64,000 nucleotides of DNA, taken from Synaphobranchus kaupii (Eukaryota; Chordata; Actinopteri; Anguilliformes; Synaphobranchidae). Under the pieces are notes generated by a model. The model ran no database searches. It worked only from the letters and a program-made list of their open reading frames with translations, and was not told the origin of the DNA. Every line of letters starts with the position of its first letter. Within the stretch, counting starts at the first letter, position 1. Below, in pieces: positions 27,201 to 41,700 of the stretch. The stretch is from assembly GCA_029718625.1 (NCBI GenBank), contig CM056377.1:95968998-96032997 (forward strand), written 5' to 3'. The position numbers were made by a program, and so were the translations under genes.

Positions 27201-30200
27201 ACTAATTGCACGTGGAATTATATGTTCTAGAGCATATTTATGAAGTTATATGAAGAGTTCTTCAAATATTTGTGCTGGCTACCTGCATAATATATATTTT
27301 AGAAACAGTTACCTGCCAATACAAGTCACTTTATCCCATTGCCCATTCCATAGCAAACCAACTTGAATACAAGCCAACACTGATTGAAGTTGAGTGACAG
27401 TGAGTCAGATGCTAGACAGTAAGATGAAGGAGCTGTGTAGGATCTGTGCTCGCGAGCTATGTGGGAACCAGCGGCGCTGGATTTTCCACCCGGCTTCCAA
27501 GCTGAACCTGCAGGTGCTGCTGTCCCACGCCCTGGGTAGGGAGCTGACCCGCGACGGCAAGGGCGAGTTCGTCTGCAGCAAGTGCACCTTCATGCTGGAC
27601 CGCATGTACCGCTTCGACACGGTCATCGCCCGCGTGGAGGCCCTGTCCATCGAGCGTCTGCAGAAGCTGCTCCTGGAGAAGGACAGGCTCAGGCAGTGCA
27701 TCGGCGGCCTGTACCGTAAGAACAACAGCGACGACCCAGCGGCCAGGGCGGTGACGGACACCAAGGCCGGCGACTGCACGGTGGACATCTCCAGCCTGCA
27801 CGACGCCAAATACAGCGCCCTGCTCGAGGAGGACCTGACTTACTCGGTGTACGAGTCCTGGGCGGAGCACGAGGAGCAGACTGTGGAGTCGCACCACCAC
27901 CACTGCCACGTGTCGGAGACGTCCGGGCCGCACCGGTCCAGAAGGTGCCGGGGCTGCGCAGCCCTGCGCGTGGCCGACTCGGACTACGAGGCCGTCTGCA
28001 GGGTGCCCAGGAAGCTGGCCAGGAGCACTTCTTGCGGCCCCTCCACCCGCTACTCGGCCAGCGCGGCGGGCAGCGTGTGCAGCGAGGAACCCTCGGCGGC
28101 CGTCACGCTGGTGCCGGAGTCCCTGCCGGCCACGTCTGAGAGCGACCGGACTCTGATGGACACCGATCCGGAGAGAGCGAGCGCCAGCTCATCCATAGAG
28201 TCTCTGGACACGGCGGTGGACGCGGGTCGGCCGGCCTCCAGAGAGGAGGAAGCGCACGGGGCCGCGAGGGAGGACCAGAGGTCCGAGTCGCTGTCGGAGG
28301 AGTACCCGCGGGGATCCGCCAGTAAACTGGACCTGGCGTTGAGCCTGGTTAGGAGCTGCGAGTACAGTCCTGTACAGAGGCCCCGCGGGAGCAAGCTGCC
28401 CGTCCTGGTCAAGTCCGTCTCCCCAGAGAGCATGGCCTTCTCAGAGCCGGGCCTCAGGACCCCCTACAGCGGAGGCTGCGAGTCCAGCGCCTGCTTCCCG
28501 GAGCTGGCGGCCCGCCGGACCCAGTCGGACCTGCAGCTGGAGCTGGCCGAGCTGGCTGAGCTGGAGGAGCTGTGGCAGGACACCTATGTGGAGTACAGGC
28601 CCATTCGCTTCCGGCAGGTATTGGATCAGCTTCAGCCATGCAAACAACTCACCACTTCCTCAAGACTGGAATATTTGCATAAGCTGTGGTTTCAGAACTC
28701 CACGGTCATTCACCATGATGGCCCTGAGGGTTATTTTGCTCAAGACAGGAAGTTTACGTCATTGTTTTTTTATTTTTGTTTATTGGTTTATTTTTGACTC
28801 CCAAACTCTGAATTCCTAAATGATTTAAAGAGGGAGGTTAAATCATAGCTGTAATCATCATTGCCATTATTAATCATCATAATTATTATTGCCGTTAATT
28901 ATTATTGTAATTATTTACCATATACTAGTGACCATAAACGATTACTATATAAAATTATGTATACACCAATGTGTTGACTAGGAATTGACAAAGCACAGTG
29001 ACAGGGAGGATCACCACACTACCCCTCCACAGCTAAGTTCTACATTTAAGTTTACAAGGCTCTTGTGTACCCACTCTGGGCTCTAAGGATGTTTCCTTAA
29101 ACATCATAGTAACATTAATGTTGCCATGGTAGTAGTTGTTATGAATAACAGCAAAGTTTACGTCATATCCTCGCTCTCTTTCTCACTCTATCTTCTTCCC
29201 AAGCTTCTATTGTTTTGTATATAAATACTTGTTGCAATGATACATGATCCCTGATAAGTGTAGCATCATTTACGGTAATGACAGGGTAAACACTTGTTTT
29301 AACCTTGTTCACAGATGGCTGTTTGTTGATATGTTTAAAAATACTTATAATCACATTGTCACACAAAGAAAGAGAATATCAGTACAATAGCAGTTGTATA
29401 GTAACAACTTAGGTATTAATTAGACTGCCAATTCAAAATTAGACTGTTGTTACTTATGATTAAAATCACTCTTTATAATAATATTAGATAGTCACTCCCA
29501 CAGATCAACCTGTAGTATGTGTAAATCCAGGACACATAATTATTAACCAGGTTACTTATTAAATGACATTTTAAATGATCTAAGTACTATGATCATTATT
29601 ATATTATCTAATTATGATATATTTACTATAATTATTATGATCTAAATCAAATAAAAGGACAAATTAGCTTGCTTGCCGGTGGATGCACAGATGAGATGGA
29701 TGCCTTCAGTTACCAACATTCTTGTTAATCTATTATTATTTATTTATAAAGGCCAAGAGTTTGTTTGGATTGTATAGCAGATATCAGATTGTGCGTGACC
29801 AAGTAAACCCATTTTAATACTTTATCTGACTAGATGATTTCAGCACGTGAATTTAGCTACAATGTTTCTCTTGATCAGAATAATGATTTCCATTTGAAGT
29901 TTCAAATTCGGTTTCCAGGGAGCTAAATAATGTCCTGCACGAATTCAGAACCTTTTGTTTTACACTTATTAAGCCCGTCTGAACCCGTTTCTCCAACCTA
30001 CATTGTAAAAGCTCTAAAGAAAGTTTTCCTCTCCCTGAAATGTGGGGATTTTCTTCATTTTAATCTTAAGTTTAGCATCCTTCCTACATTGCTAAGTCCT
30101 TGCCAATAAAATAGGTTAGTTCAGTGCAGGCAGCCATGGGGCAGTAGTTGTCCTATTTTCACAAAGAGCCAAAGGCAGCATCTACATTCCGCGTGAGACA

Positions 30201-33200
30201 GGCTTTTAATTCAACCCTGTACTGGCCGCAGCTGTCTACAGAGAATACAGGCACACTGAACAATATAACATTGACAGTAACCATAAAGAATTAGAGGATA
30301 TTAAGGGACAGAAGCTCACAGAATGTCTCTGTGATGTTTATGCAGCTTTCATAACTTGTGAAAGCAGACATCAATCTGCAGCGTCGAGGCTTTTGTAGGA
30401 TGGTACCGCAGATTTTAGGGTGACGTGCCTTTGGTCTTCAGTGTGTCATTTTATGCAATAACAATGACTGTGTGGTCTGTAGCATTGGGAATGTGAGTAA
30501 GAGGGAGATGAATGACACTCCGCTGTAGGAAAGGTTGCTTCCTGAGGAAGTTATAGAGCGCTGCGCTGACCCAACAACTTTCTTTTTTCACTTGGTGCGT
30601 GTTTGAGAAGGAAAAAGCTTACCGTGTAGCATTTCAGGGTTGCAGTATTGGTTAAACTCATTCATTTAATCTCATTCATATCGGTGGTATGCAGGGCTGG
30701 AGCTTTGTTTGCAGTGCTGAATGTTGGGTATTTACCATGGGACTCTACTGCAATTTCTACAAGCAATTTTGTTAATTGAAGGGGTGTGAGGCCTGAGTTT
30801 GTGATCCCCGTGGAACTAGCATGCTGACTGGACTTCCAGCCCACTAATCGTGGGAGACCCCACTGTGGCCTTCATCTATATGAACCGTGAAGGGTTCTGA
30901 CTGAGACACACTAGTCTCTCTGCCTTGCTCTCTCTCACTTTCACTTCACTTTTGTCTGTCTCAGGGCACTGTTTGCAAAATGATGCACCACATTCAGATG
31001 TTGCACAATGATTTAACATTAGAAAAAAATTAACCATTAACTAACTAGCCATTATCTAAAAGACAAAAGAAACATGTAAGACGTACAGGCAAGTCAACAC
31101 AACAAATAGACTACATCCAAGCAGGCTGACAGACATACAGAACACATGACAAATTTGCAAGATTATTATCTTATCTGATGCCTTATTCAGTGTTAAGTAA
31201 TCATTAGTGTGGATATGGTTGCACATTTTTTGTTGTGCTGTTAGTATTGTGTACCTTCAGGTTACTCAGATGCTGGTTTGGTAAGTTGCTGATACAAACC
31301 CCAATTATCTTAAACATATACGTATACCGATGATGCTATCATGACTGGGTATTGAACCAATTGTTCCTATTGAACTCTATGGAAAAATAAGTCAGGAGAA
31401 GAAACCCTTCAAGTTATCCATCCATATCTACTGTATTTCTGGTAGCAGAGTGATGATTTAAGGCTTGTTTGATACGTCAGACCCTTGATGACTTACTGCC
31501 ATTTAGCCAACCATGGGTTCCATACTATTTCCGTGTAATTTACAGCTTAATCTAGTCCCACCCCTCAATTCCCATAGAGATCCATTCAAATGCAGAGAGG
31601 TTATAGTATTGCTTGTAAGAGTACCTGAAAATAAGATATCAAGAGTCTTTTGATATCCTTTTATACCCAGTCATAATAGCATCATCGGTATATATGTAAA
31701 AGAGAATTTACAAATCACTGCTTTCTGCTTTTATGTGCATTTTACATACTGTCCCAACGTTTTTGGAATTGGGGTTTGTATATGTAGCACTGTATTTCTA
31801 ACTAATGTAGATGCTCTTTCTGTCTGGGTGTCTTTCAGAATCTGATCGAGGAGCAGCAGACTCAGCTCAACCAGTATGAGTGTGCGGCGGGTCAGTGCGT
31901 CAACGAGCTGCAGAAGGCCCAGCTCCAGGTGCAGTCCTTGCAGGCCAAGATCCAGGAGAGCGACACCAACAACAGGGTACAGTATCACTCACAGCAGATA
32001 TGAACCACCCACTCCAGCACATGACCACACACCATACAGATATGAACCACCCACTCCAGCACATGACCACACACCATACAGATATGAACCACCCACTCCA
32101 GCACATGACCACACACCATACAGATATGAACCACCCACTCCAGCACATGACCACACACCATACAGATATGAACCACCCACTCCAGCACATGACCACTCAC
32201 CATACAGATATGAACCACCCACTCCAGCACATGACCACACACCATACAGATATGAACCACCCACTCCAGCACCTGACCATACAGATATAATTTTTGGTCA
32301 CACATGTTTTGTGTGCTACAGTGATTAGCCTGTGCTGTGTGCTAGCCCTTGTATTCGCAGTGATTGCGGTTGTGTGCGTTGTGGTCTGTGTGAGTCTGTG
32401 TACTGTGTGAGTTGTTAAACTATGCTCTGCGTTAGTCACTGTACTACAATGACTAGCTGTGCGTGTTGGTAACCCCTGTCGTGTTGGTCTCTGCACACAG
32501 AAAGGTGACTTTGTGCGTGTGTGTGTGTCCATGCGTGCATCCGTGCGTGTGTGTGTGTGTGTGTGTGTTGTGCCCATCAGAAGCTGCAGGAGAAGCTGTA
32601 TGAGATGGAGTCTGAGCTCCGTGCCATCAGGCAGGCCGCTCAGACGCAGGATCGCACCATCCAGGGCCTGACCGAGAACGTCAGCACCAAGAACAGTGAG
32701 GTGAGCCCGGCGTGCCGTGAGGTCACTCGCACATTCCGCCTGTTATCATCACTCAGAGAGGTGACATAATCGCCTGTGGGAGCACAATCATCACACTGCC
32801 GATGTCTGTATCCTAGACAATCTCTCTTCTGATCTACTAAAGGGCTTTGGGCATGTAACTCAAACAGTAGCAGTGTTCTTCTGTCTTTTTGATTGTCTGT
32901 CATATTTGAGGGGGCCTCAGTCTTCCACTGCTATAAGCCTTTGCGATGTTTGTACCTCAGGCAGAGGAACTGCTCCGAATCGTCGAAGGGCAGAAAGGCA
33001 TGCTGCGCAAGCTGAAGGAGACGGTCAGTCGCTACCAGCTGGAGAACCTGCAGGTGAGGTCGCCGTCCTGCTAAGCGGGGATGTAGCATCAGGATATTGG
33101 CTCTCTGTCAGGGCCAGGAAAGTGTCCCCAGTGTAGAGCTGTGTTCAGAGTCCTGTCCCTCACTCCGTGCCTCCCTCCCCACCCTGGTGCAGGGGTCCCC

Positions 33201-33521
33201 AGGAGAGCCCCCGCCCCTGCAGGCCGAGCTCTTGGCCCTGCAGAGCTCTCTGTTCTCCACCCAGCTGGAGCTGCAGGGCAGCCAGAGGGCCCAGCGGCAG
33301 AGCCTCCGGCAGGCCGGCGACCTGACCCGCGCCCGCGACCGCCTCCGGGGCCACCTGCAGGAGGCGCTGCAGCACAGGGAGGCCACTGAGAAGCACAACC
33401 AGGTCAGCCACGCTGTTAACGAGCGCTCGTGACTGTGTCTGACTGTATGTGTGTGTGTGTGTGTGTGTGTGCCTGTATGTGTCTGAATGACGGTGTGTGT
33501 GTGTGTGTGACTGTGTCTGAC

Positions 33522-33553
<32 letters not shown>

Positions 33554-36221
33554 ACTGTGTCTGACTGTATGTGTGACGGAGAGAATTGAAGTGAGACAGT
33601 TTGAGAGAGCAACAGTGTGTGAACTCGTGCTTGTGTGTGTGTGTGTGTGTGTGTTTTTATTTTATTTTTTAAAATTTGTTTCTGATTTTTTCTCGTTTTT
33701 CTCACAATTTGGTAGTCGATTGAACCCCTATTCTAATTCAATTCCCCCGTGTAGCAACCGCTAGAGAATCACCGCTGCACAACCCCGTCAGCCGGTAGTA
33801 GATGGAGGTCGCCACGTCCTTATTCAGGGCGCGACTCCTCCAAGCCTGACCGTGATTCCAATTCGCCCAGGGCCGCTATATTGCCGCTCCCACAGGGCAC
33901 CGGCCATGCTCGGATTTGGCAGGACCGGGGCGCCGAACCCCGATCCTCGGAGTACAACTGCACCGACTGAGAGTCGGCGCTTTTTACCGCTGTACCACCG
34001 CGAGGCCGTGTGTGTGTATTTATGTACTGTATGTGTATGTTCCTCTCTTCCTCCAGGAGATGCGCAGTGCTCTGAAGCAGGCTCGGTTTGATCTGCAGGA
34101 GAGGGAGGGGCATGTGAAGGAGAAGGAGGGACAGAGGCAGATGGAGGTGGAGGCGCGAGATAAAACCATCCAACAGCTGAGAGCATCCCTTCAGGACAAA
34201 CAGCAGCTGGTGCAGGTCTGAGTTTTCCTGAGCTTTGCCCTCACCAGCCCTTCCACACACATACACACGCACGCACGTGCACACACTCACGTACACACAC
34301 ACAAGGCTGCAGGTGGCTCTTCACTGATATGAAGTCAAACTGCTACAAACTAAGAAAAGGTACTGTATATATAAAGTCCTGTACTGTTATTGGACATTGC
34401 AGTATTGGACATGTGAGAAAGCAGCTGAGCGATCCTAGAGAAATGCAGCACTGTTATGTGTTAATGTAAAGCCCCCTCTTTCACACACATGCAGTGCTGC
34501 AGGGTTGGGCCATGTGATGAACCTCACCCTCCTCCTCATCCTCCTCCTCCTCACACAGGAGTATTCAGAGCTCCTGGAGCAGCAGCAGGACCCCAGTCAG
34601 ACCCGAGACACCATGCTGGACAAGCTGAAGAGCCGCATCATGGACAGGGACAGAGCCCTGGAGGTAAAACTGCACACTGACCCCTACTGGAGGTGGGCGG
34701 TTACGTGAAACAGCCAATTTGTGTAACAAAAAAAACAAAAAACTTTTAATTTAAAAAACATTTTTCAAAAAAAATATTCCAACATTCAGGTGATGGGGTG
34801 GGGGTGGAAGCAGATGCATTTGAGTGTTTTTGTGGAACACTGAAAAGCCACTTGTAATGGAGTGTGGGAGATCTTGTAGGTCAGGGCTGCCCAACCCTGT
34901 TCCTGGAGATCTACCGTCCTGTAAGTTTTCATTTCAACCCAAATTTGGGACACCTGACTCTGCTAATTGGCAGCTAAAAGAGATCTCTAGCTGTTGAATG
35001 AGGTGTGCTTCGTTAGGGTTGGAGTGAAAACCTACAGGAGGGTAGATCTCCAGGAACAGGGTTGGGCAGCCCTGATGTAGGTAATGGTGGTAGTAGTAGT
35101 AGTAGTGTTCTCTAGTGTGAGAGCTGTGTACTCCCTGTCCTGCCAGCGTGCCATCGATGAGAAGTTCAACTGTTTGGAGGAGAAGGAGGGCGACGTGCGG
35201 AGGCTACAGCTGGCCCTCCGGGAGAAGGAGAGGGACCAGGAGAAACTGCGCTGTGTCCTGTCCAACAACGAGGAGACCATCATGGTACGGACTAAAGCAG
35301 GGGTTCCAAAACCGGTCCCTGGGGGACCCCTGTGTATGCTGGTTTTTGTTGCAACCACAGTTGCAATCCCAGAATTATAACAAGCTGTTAATTTTTCTTA
35401 ATTAGGTGCTTGTCATGTTTGGAGGAATTATTCACCCTCTTAAGCCACATTATATCAGAAATAGCTATGGATGCCATGTAGAATAAACACCCCATGTTCA
35501 CATTGTGCTTATTGTGCTATATTATTTAAAAAAGATAAGAAAATTATTTAACAGATCCATTTAAAAACTGATTTGAATCAATAGGTTCCTAATTGATGAA
35601 AGTGTGGACACATGGCCACTAAAACAAACCATTTGGTAGATAATGAAGAATTCAAACAAAAAGCAAATGATAACGAGCCAAACCTGCATTGTGTTAATAA
35701 GCTTAAAGAAAACATTGAGTTAAACACGTGTTCAACAACCTAATTAGGAGCCTATTGATTCACTTCACTCTTTAATTTGAGTGAAAATACATTATTTTGT
35801 AACCTCTTTTTATGTAATTGTTGCAATATAGCACAATAAGCACAACATGAACATGGGGAGTTTGTTCTACATGGCATGCATAGCTATTTCTGACATAATG
35901 AGTCTTAAGAGGGTGAATAATTCCTCCAAACATGAAAAGCACCTAATTAAGAAAAATTAACAGCTTGTTAAAATTCTGGGATTGCAACTGTGGTTGCAAC
36001 GAAAACCAGCAAACACAGGGGTCCCCCAGGGACCGGTTTGGGAACCCCTGGACTAAAGCACTGGCTCACAGCTGCTCACCTTATGCATGGTGCACTATAC
36101 TGGACTATCGTGTACTATACTGACAGTTGCACGTAGCTCTGTCTCTGTGAATATTTCCTCGTCTGTTTTTCTGTATGTCTTTTTACCTGTCTGCCCTCCG
36201 TGTTTTAACTGTCAGCTTACA

Positions 36222-36262
<41 letters not shown>

Positions 36263-36669
36263 TGTGCTTGTGTATTCATCCATACGTGTTTCTGCTTGTG
36301 TGGCTCAGCACCTGGACGGCCTGGTTCAGGGGAAGGAGCTGCAGTTGGAGCAGGTGTCCAAGGTGAGCAGGAACCTGCAGTTGCTGAAGCAGGATGCCGA
36401 GGAGAGACTGGGCCGTAGCCTGAGGGAGAGAGACGCCATCATCAGTCAGCTGCAGGCCTCCCTGCAGACGCACACCAAGGAGGCCCAGGTACAGTACACT
36501 GCCCCAGCAGAGAGACCGTTCGTTTATAACATCTGAATTCATCAAGGCATTCTGTTCTGCTGAGAAATGGCAACAGTATAAATAAACACCAAAACGGTTA
36601 AGGGAAAACACATTTTAACGTGTGTGTGCCTGTGCGTGCGTCTGCGTGTTTCTGTGTGTATGTGTGTCT

Positions 36670-36708
<39 letters not shown>

Positions 36709-38689
36709 CGTGTGTATCAGGACCTGAGGGCCACCCTGCTCAGTAAGACGTCAGCAGGCAGCACTGGGCTGGTGCAGGAGCTGAGGCTGCAGCTGCAGCT
36801 GAAGGAGAGGCTGTTCCAGGAGGTTCTGTCAGACCGCAGCACACAGTCCCAGCAGCACCAGGCCGAGGTCCAGGAGCTGCTTCATACTATCGGCACCAGA
36901 GACCAGTGCATCCAGGTAATTTATAAGCTTATTGCATCTTACAGTAACCCAGATGTAATGATTAAATTCAATAGCAGGGGTCCTCAATCTTTTCCAGTAA
37001 GAGCCGGTGTGGGTGCAGGCTTTTGTTCCAACCAAGCAGTTATACATCTGATTCTACTAATCAGCCACTAGAGTCTTTGCTAAGGCCCTTGATTTGTAGA
37101 ATCAGGTGTGATACTGCTTGATTGGAACAAAAGACTGCACCCACACCGGCCCTTACTGGATAAGGCCCCCTGTTCTATAGGATGCAACAATTTCTGTTCA
37201 AAGTATGTATACTCATTTTTTACGCAAACTGGACCCTTTCTTCAAAGCGCCTTCCTTAGTTAAATGATATTAATAACCAGAGCTGGACAATACCGAATCA
37301 AACTACTTTTTTAAAACCTGACCTGCCCAAGTTTAACCAAACAGTGTGTGTATCTGTCCCAGGACTCTGCGGCCCGCCTTGGTCAGGTGATCGGCCAGCA
37401 GACGGACGAGCTGCAGGAGCTGCGAAGGCAGTTGGTCTCCAAGGAGCGGGATGTGAGGGAGCTGAACAGGGAGAAGGAGCAACAGGGCTGGGACCCGCAC
37501 CTGGAGATCAACCGCCTGCAGAGCCAGCTGCAAGAGAAGGAGGCCTTCATCCAGGTGAGTGGCACATTGTCACTGAGCAACACAGAGCTACACCTTCCAC
37601 ACAGAGCTACACCTTCCACACAGAGCTACACCTTCTACACAGAGCTACACCTTCTACACAGAGCTACACCTTCTACATAGAGCTACACCTTCCACACAGA
37701 GCTACACCTTCCACACAGAGCTACACCTTCTACACAGAGCTACACCTTCTACACAGAGCTACACCTTTTACATAGAGCTACACCTTCCACACAGAGCTAT
37801 ACTCGCTACACGTTTGGCACAGAGCTACACCTTATATACAGAGCTATACCTTCTACACCCTTTACATGGAGCTACACCTTCTACACAGAGCTATATCCGC
37901 TACATCTTTTACACAGTGGTACACCTGTTACATAGAGCTACACAGAGCTACACCTTCAATATAGAGCTACGCCTGTTTTTCTACACAGAGCTACAGCCCT
38001 GCTGCTGCCGCAGTTGAGTTCTGAAGGTACTTTTGATGTTGGTTCTTCCACAGGAGCTGATGCAGGACAGCCCACGCTGCCAGGAGGAGCCCATGATGAC
38101 ATCCAGGCCCCCAGAAGAGGCAGCTGGGGGCAGGAGGCGGGAGGGTAAGTGTGGAGCCTGCACTACGTCCAGTGGAGCTTATCCAGGTCAGCTCCGAGCC
38201 TGGATATTTCTGGGTCATCAAAGCGGTGCAGATTTACTGAAGTGTGTCTGTGTGTCCCTGTGGACAGGGCTGCGTAACAGCGGAGTGGGTTCACAGAGAG
38301 ACTTCCAGTCTGTGCAGGAGGAGCTCCAGCTGGTGCTGAGGAAGGAGAAGGAGGCCCAGGTGAGTTACGTCAGAGAAGAGGTGATTTACAGGGAAGTATC
38401 TTTAGAGTGTAGGTGTCATAGGCGACTTAATTCATCTGCCTCCGGGTGTCTGCAGCTGGAACTGTCCACCCTTCGGTCCGCACTGGCCAAGGACAAGGAG
38501 GAGACACAGACCCAGGCCGCAGAACTGGAGGCCCTCACCACAAGTGTGCACATCAAGGAACAGCTCATAAAGGTGGCAGCACCACTCCACTCAATTTCTC
38601 CTGACATTTTTGAACGTATTTAGATTTTTGAAGTGCACTGTTGTGTGGTGTTCTGTTGAATGCAGCTTTATTTTTCTAATCAATTTGTA

Positions 38690-38721
<32 letters not shown>

Positions 38722-41700
38722 GTTATATATGTGCGTGGGTGGTCCTGCATCCTTGCACACAGGACCTTCAAACGCAGCTGGTGGAACCCTCTGGATTGTC
38801 TCTGGTGGAGAGGCTGACCCAGGAGCTTCAGGATCTGAGAGAGACTGCGGCTCAGCAGGACCCCTCCAGCACCGACCCCCAGGTTCTGTTCTCTCCGTGC
38901 GGGTGTCCGGGGTAGTGCCCGTAAAATGTGCTGTTGTCTTTTGTGGTAGCATGTGTCCAGGTTAGGAATGATTAAAGTCACACAAATGTGTCATTGTGGT
39001 CACCTTTTCATTGTTGAGGCATGAGGGATTATTTGTCACCATCATCGTGTGTTCGTGAGCGGCTCCATCCTGAGTGCAGTTGATGTTGTGTTTTGGCAGA
39101 GCGTTTTGGAGCAGCTGGTTTCAAACTACGGCAGCCTGAATGATGCCCTGAAAACAGAGAAGCAGCTCTACCGCAACCTGACTCAGATCCATTCTAGCAG
39201 AGACGGGTAAGAGGCCCTTGATAACAGTGGCAGTAATAATGCCCAACTAGCAGAAGCTGTGGACCCACACAATGTTACGTGCAGCGCTGAATATGTTTGA
39301 AAGAAAACTAACGACAGAGTTTGTTGAAAGCTGCAGCCGTGTCATTGTCCTGCGTGTCCCTCTCTCCTCCAGCTCCGAGAAGACCCGGAATCTGCAGGCG
39401 GAGCTGGGCAAAGTTCAGGCGCTGCGGGGGCAGCTGGAGGACGTCCTGCGGACGGTTCGAGACTCTGCCCTGGCACCACAAAGAGCGGCAAAGACGCAGT
39501 CTGACTTTGGAGGTGGGAAACGGCGGAGTTTCAGGCTCCGTCAGCAACAGGCCTCCTGCGCTGCAGGGGGCGCAGGCGCGCACTCTACGTAGATTCGCTG
39601 CCTTAGGGGGGTGTGGTGGACAACTGCCTTTACTAACACTAGCCTGTGGATCGGTTTGGTGGTTTTACTAACTAAATAATGGCAATACGCTTAACTCTGT
39701 TCCTTTATCTTTTTTTTTTTTTTGTGCCAATTTTCATAATGAGATTCAGTGCAATTCTCGAGCCATATTTTCCATATTGTCCTGTATATTATATGTTTGC
39801 TCTGGCTTTTTTTGTTCAAAGTGTGCATCAGGTTTTGTGACTTGTGCATTATTCCTGAGGGCATTTGTCCTTATTTCATCTCATCCTCCGCTGTGCACGC
39901 TTGCCTTTAGAGGTTAGATAGATAACTGAAAGAGATGCTGCTTTTCTTGTCAGGCACACTTTTATTTTAAATTTAGATGATAAATGATCGTCCCATTCCT
40001 CATCTTGGCTGGCACATTGCGATTTGTATATTTATTTATTTATTTGACCAAATGTCATTTTTGCAATGCTGTTCAGGATGCTTACTTGCAAGGTGTGCAA
40101 ATTGCAGGGAATGCAGTCAAGTGTTAACAGGAAGATAAGCAGCTTTTTGTGAAGTAGTGCCATTTTTCCCTCCTACCTACTTTCATTTTGACTGCAGAAG
40201 GAATCCCTGTGCATTGCAGCTGACCTGGTTCAGTTATGTACTGTAGGTGTGTGTATATTCAGCAGGTTTGCCATGCCCTCTGAAATTCCCCTCTCCCAAA
40301 ATCGCTTCCTTGTCTCACCCTAGATTAAGAAAAAAGCTCTGTTCAGCTTTTTAGACAAATCCTGTTTTGTCCGGACAAACCGTTTTGAGAGGAATCCGTG
40401 TAGCCACGTGAATTAACCACATTGCGCGTGCAGATTTCGATCATTAAATACCTATTTGAACCTCTTTTTTCAGTGGGGGAAAGAATATATATATATATTG
40501 TTGTTGCCAGTACTGACTAAAATGTTTTGGCATCAGTTTCGCACACGCATGTGATTGGATATAAAGGAGAGGCATGACCCGAGTTAACTCCCATGTGAAC
40601 CCTGCCCTCCTCCCCCCTCCCAGCAGTGTGAATGGGCATGCATTAGCTCTATATTAGCACGTGGAAACTGGAAGGGACACCAGGGTTACCCGCCCACACT
40701 AGAATGTGGGTGGAGGTGAAGGGAGTTACTGTACCCACTCTAGATTGTGACGCTATCTCTCTCTGTCACTGTCTTTGGGTTCATTGAGTGTGCAGTCTCA
40801 GCCCTCAGTAATGCCAAAGGAATATGTGAAATTCATATTTGCATTTTTTCATTCATGTTTATATATTTCATATTGGGCCAAGGATACGGAGGACAAATTT
40901 GTTTTGAATTTATTTTTTAATTGACTATTGTATTAAAACGATTTTTTCAATTCCTCCATATTTTTGTAGTTTTTCTCAGAAAAATGGACGGTGAAGTAAA
41001 TAATTGAGTAAAAGTTTGCGTGGATGAGGTTCATCCTATGATCGTGTAAATAAATGATAGATTGCCTGATGTACTGACCCTCTGTACATGACTGTAACCC
41101 GTTCTTTCTGACCTTTGCATGTTGAGTGGCGCGGAGTTCCAGTTTGCATGGCGGTTTTGCTGTGAAGTGTCGATACGGATTTATAGATTAACTGTGACCT
41201 TTTTCGTCACAATTTTCTGGAAAGGTTTCAAATGAAATGTGTGACAGAAATATTTTATATACCACCCAATTTCACCTGATTTTTTACATAAATCACCTAA
41301 TTCTTTGTAATCCCAACTCTCAAAGGTTAACAAAAACAGTTCCCCGGCATGGTGATACTGTCACCTACCTCGTATGGGTTTCAGATTGCAAATGACTTGT
41401 TTCACAGAATTCTAGGTAGCGCTGATTGTGGTCAAGTGGCTGCAGTTTTTATAAATGTTATTTAAACTGTTCACATAAGAAGTCAATACATGTTTTGAGG
41501 TTAATAAGTGCATGGAGTTCTCACTCCAACATATTGCTGGATGAAAGTAAGTACTGTATCTTCAGCTCTGAAGTGTCACACAGTTGAACACCATCAGCAG
41601 GAGTGAGAGCCCAGAGGTATGTAATCCCCCTACCGCCCCCATCTGGTGATAAGATATATCACACCCAGTGCCAGATCACTTTCACTCCACAACATAGGTT

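Noticed and set aside
27457..27933. Open frame of 158 codons on the - strand
   Set aside because: Shadow of the GC-rich alternative first exon, whose + strand frame is conserved with mammalian myomegalin.
31876..32328. Repetitive open frames on both strands over the 42-bp array
   Set aside because: The period is divisible by three, so frames stay open by arithmetic. The spliced exon 7 frame stops soon after the donor.
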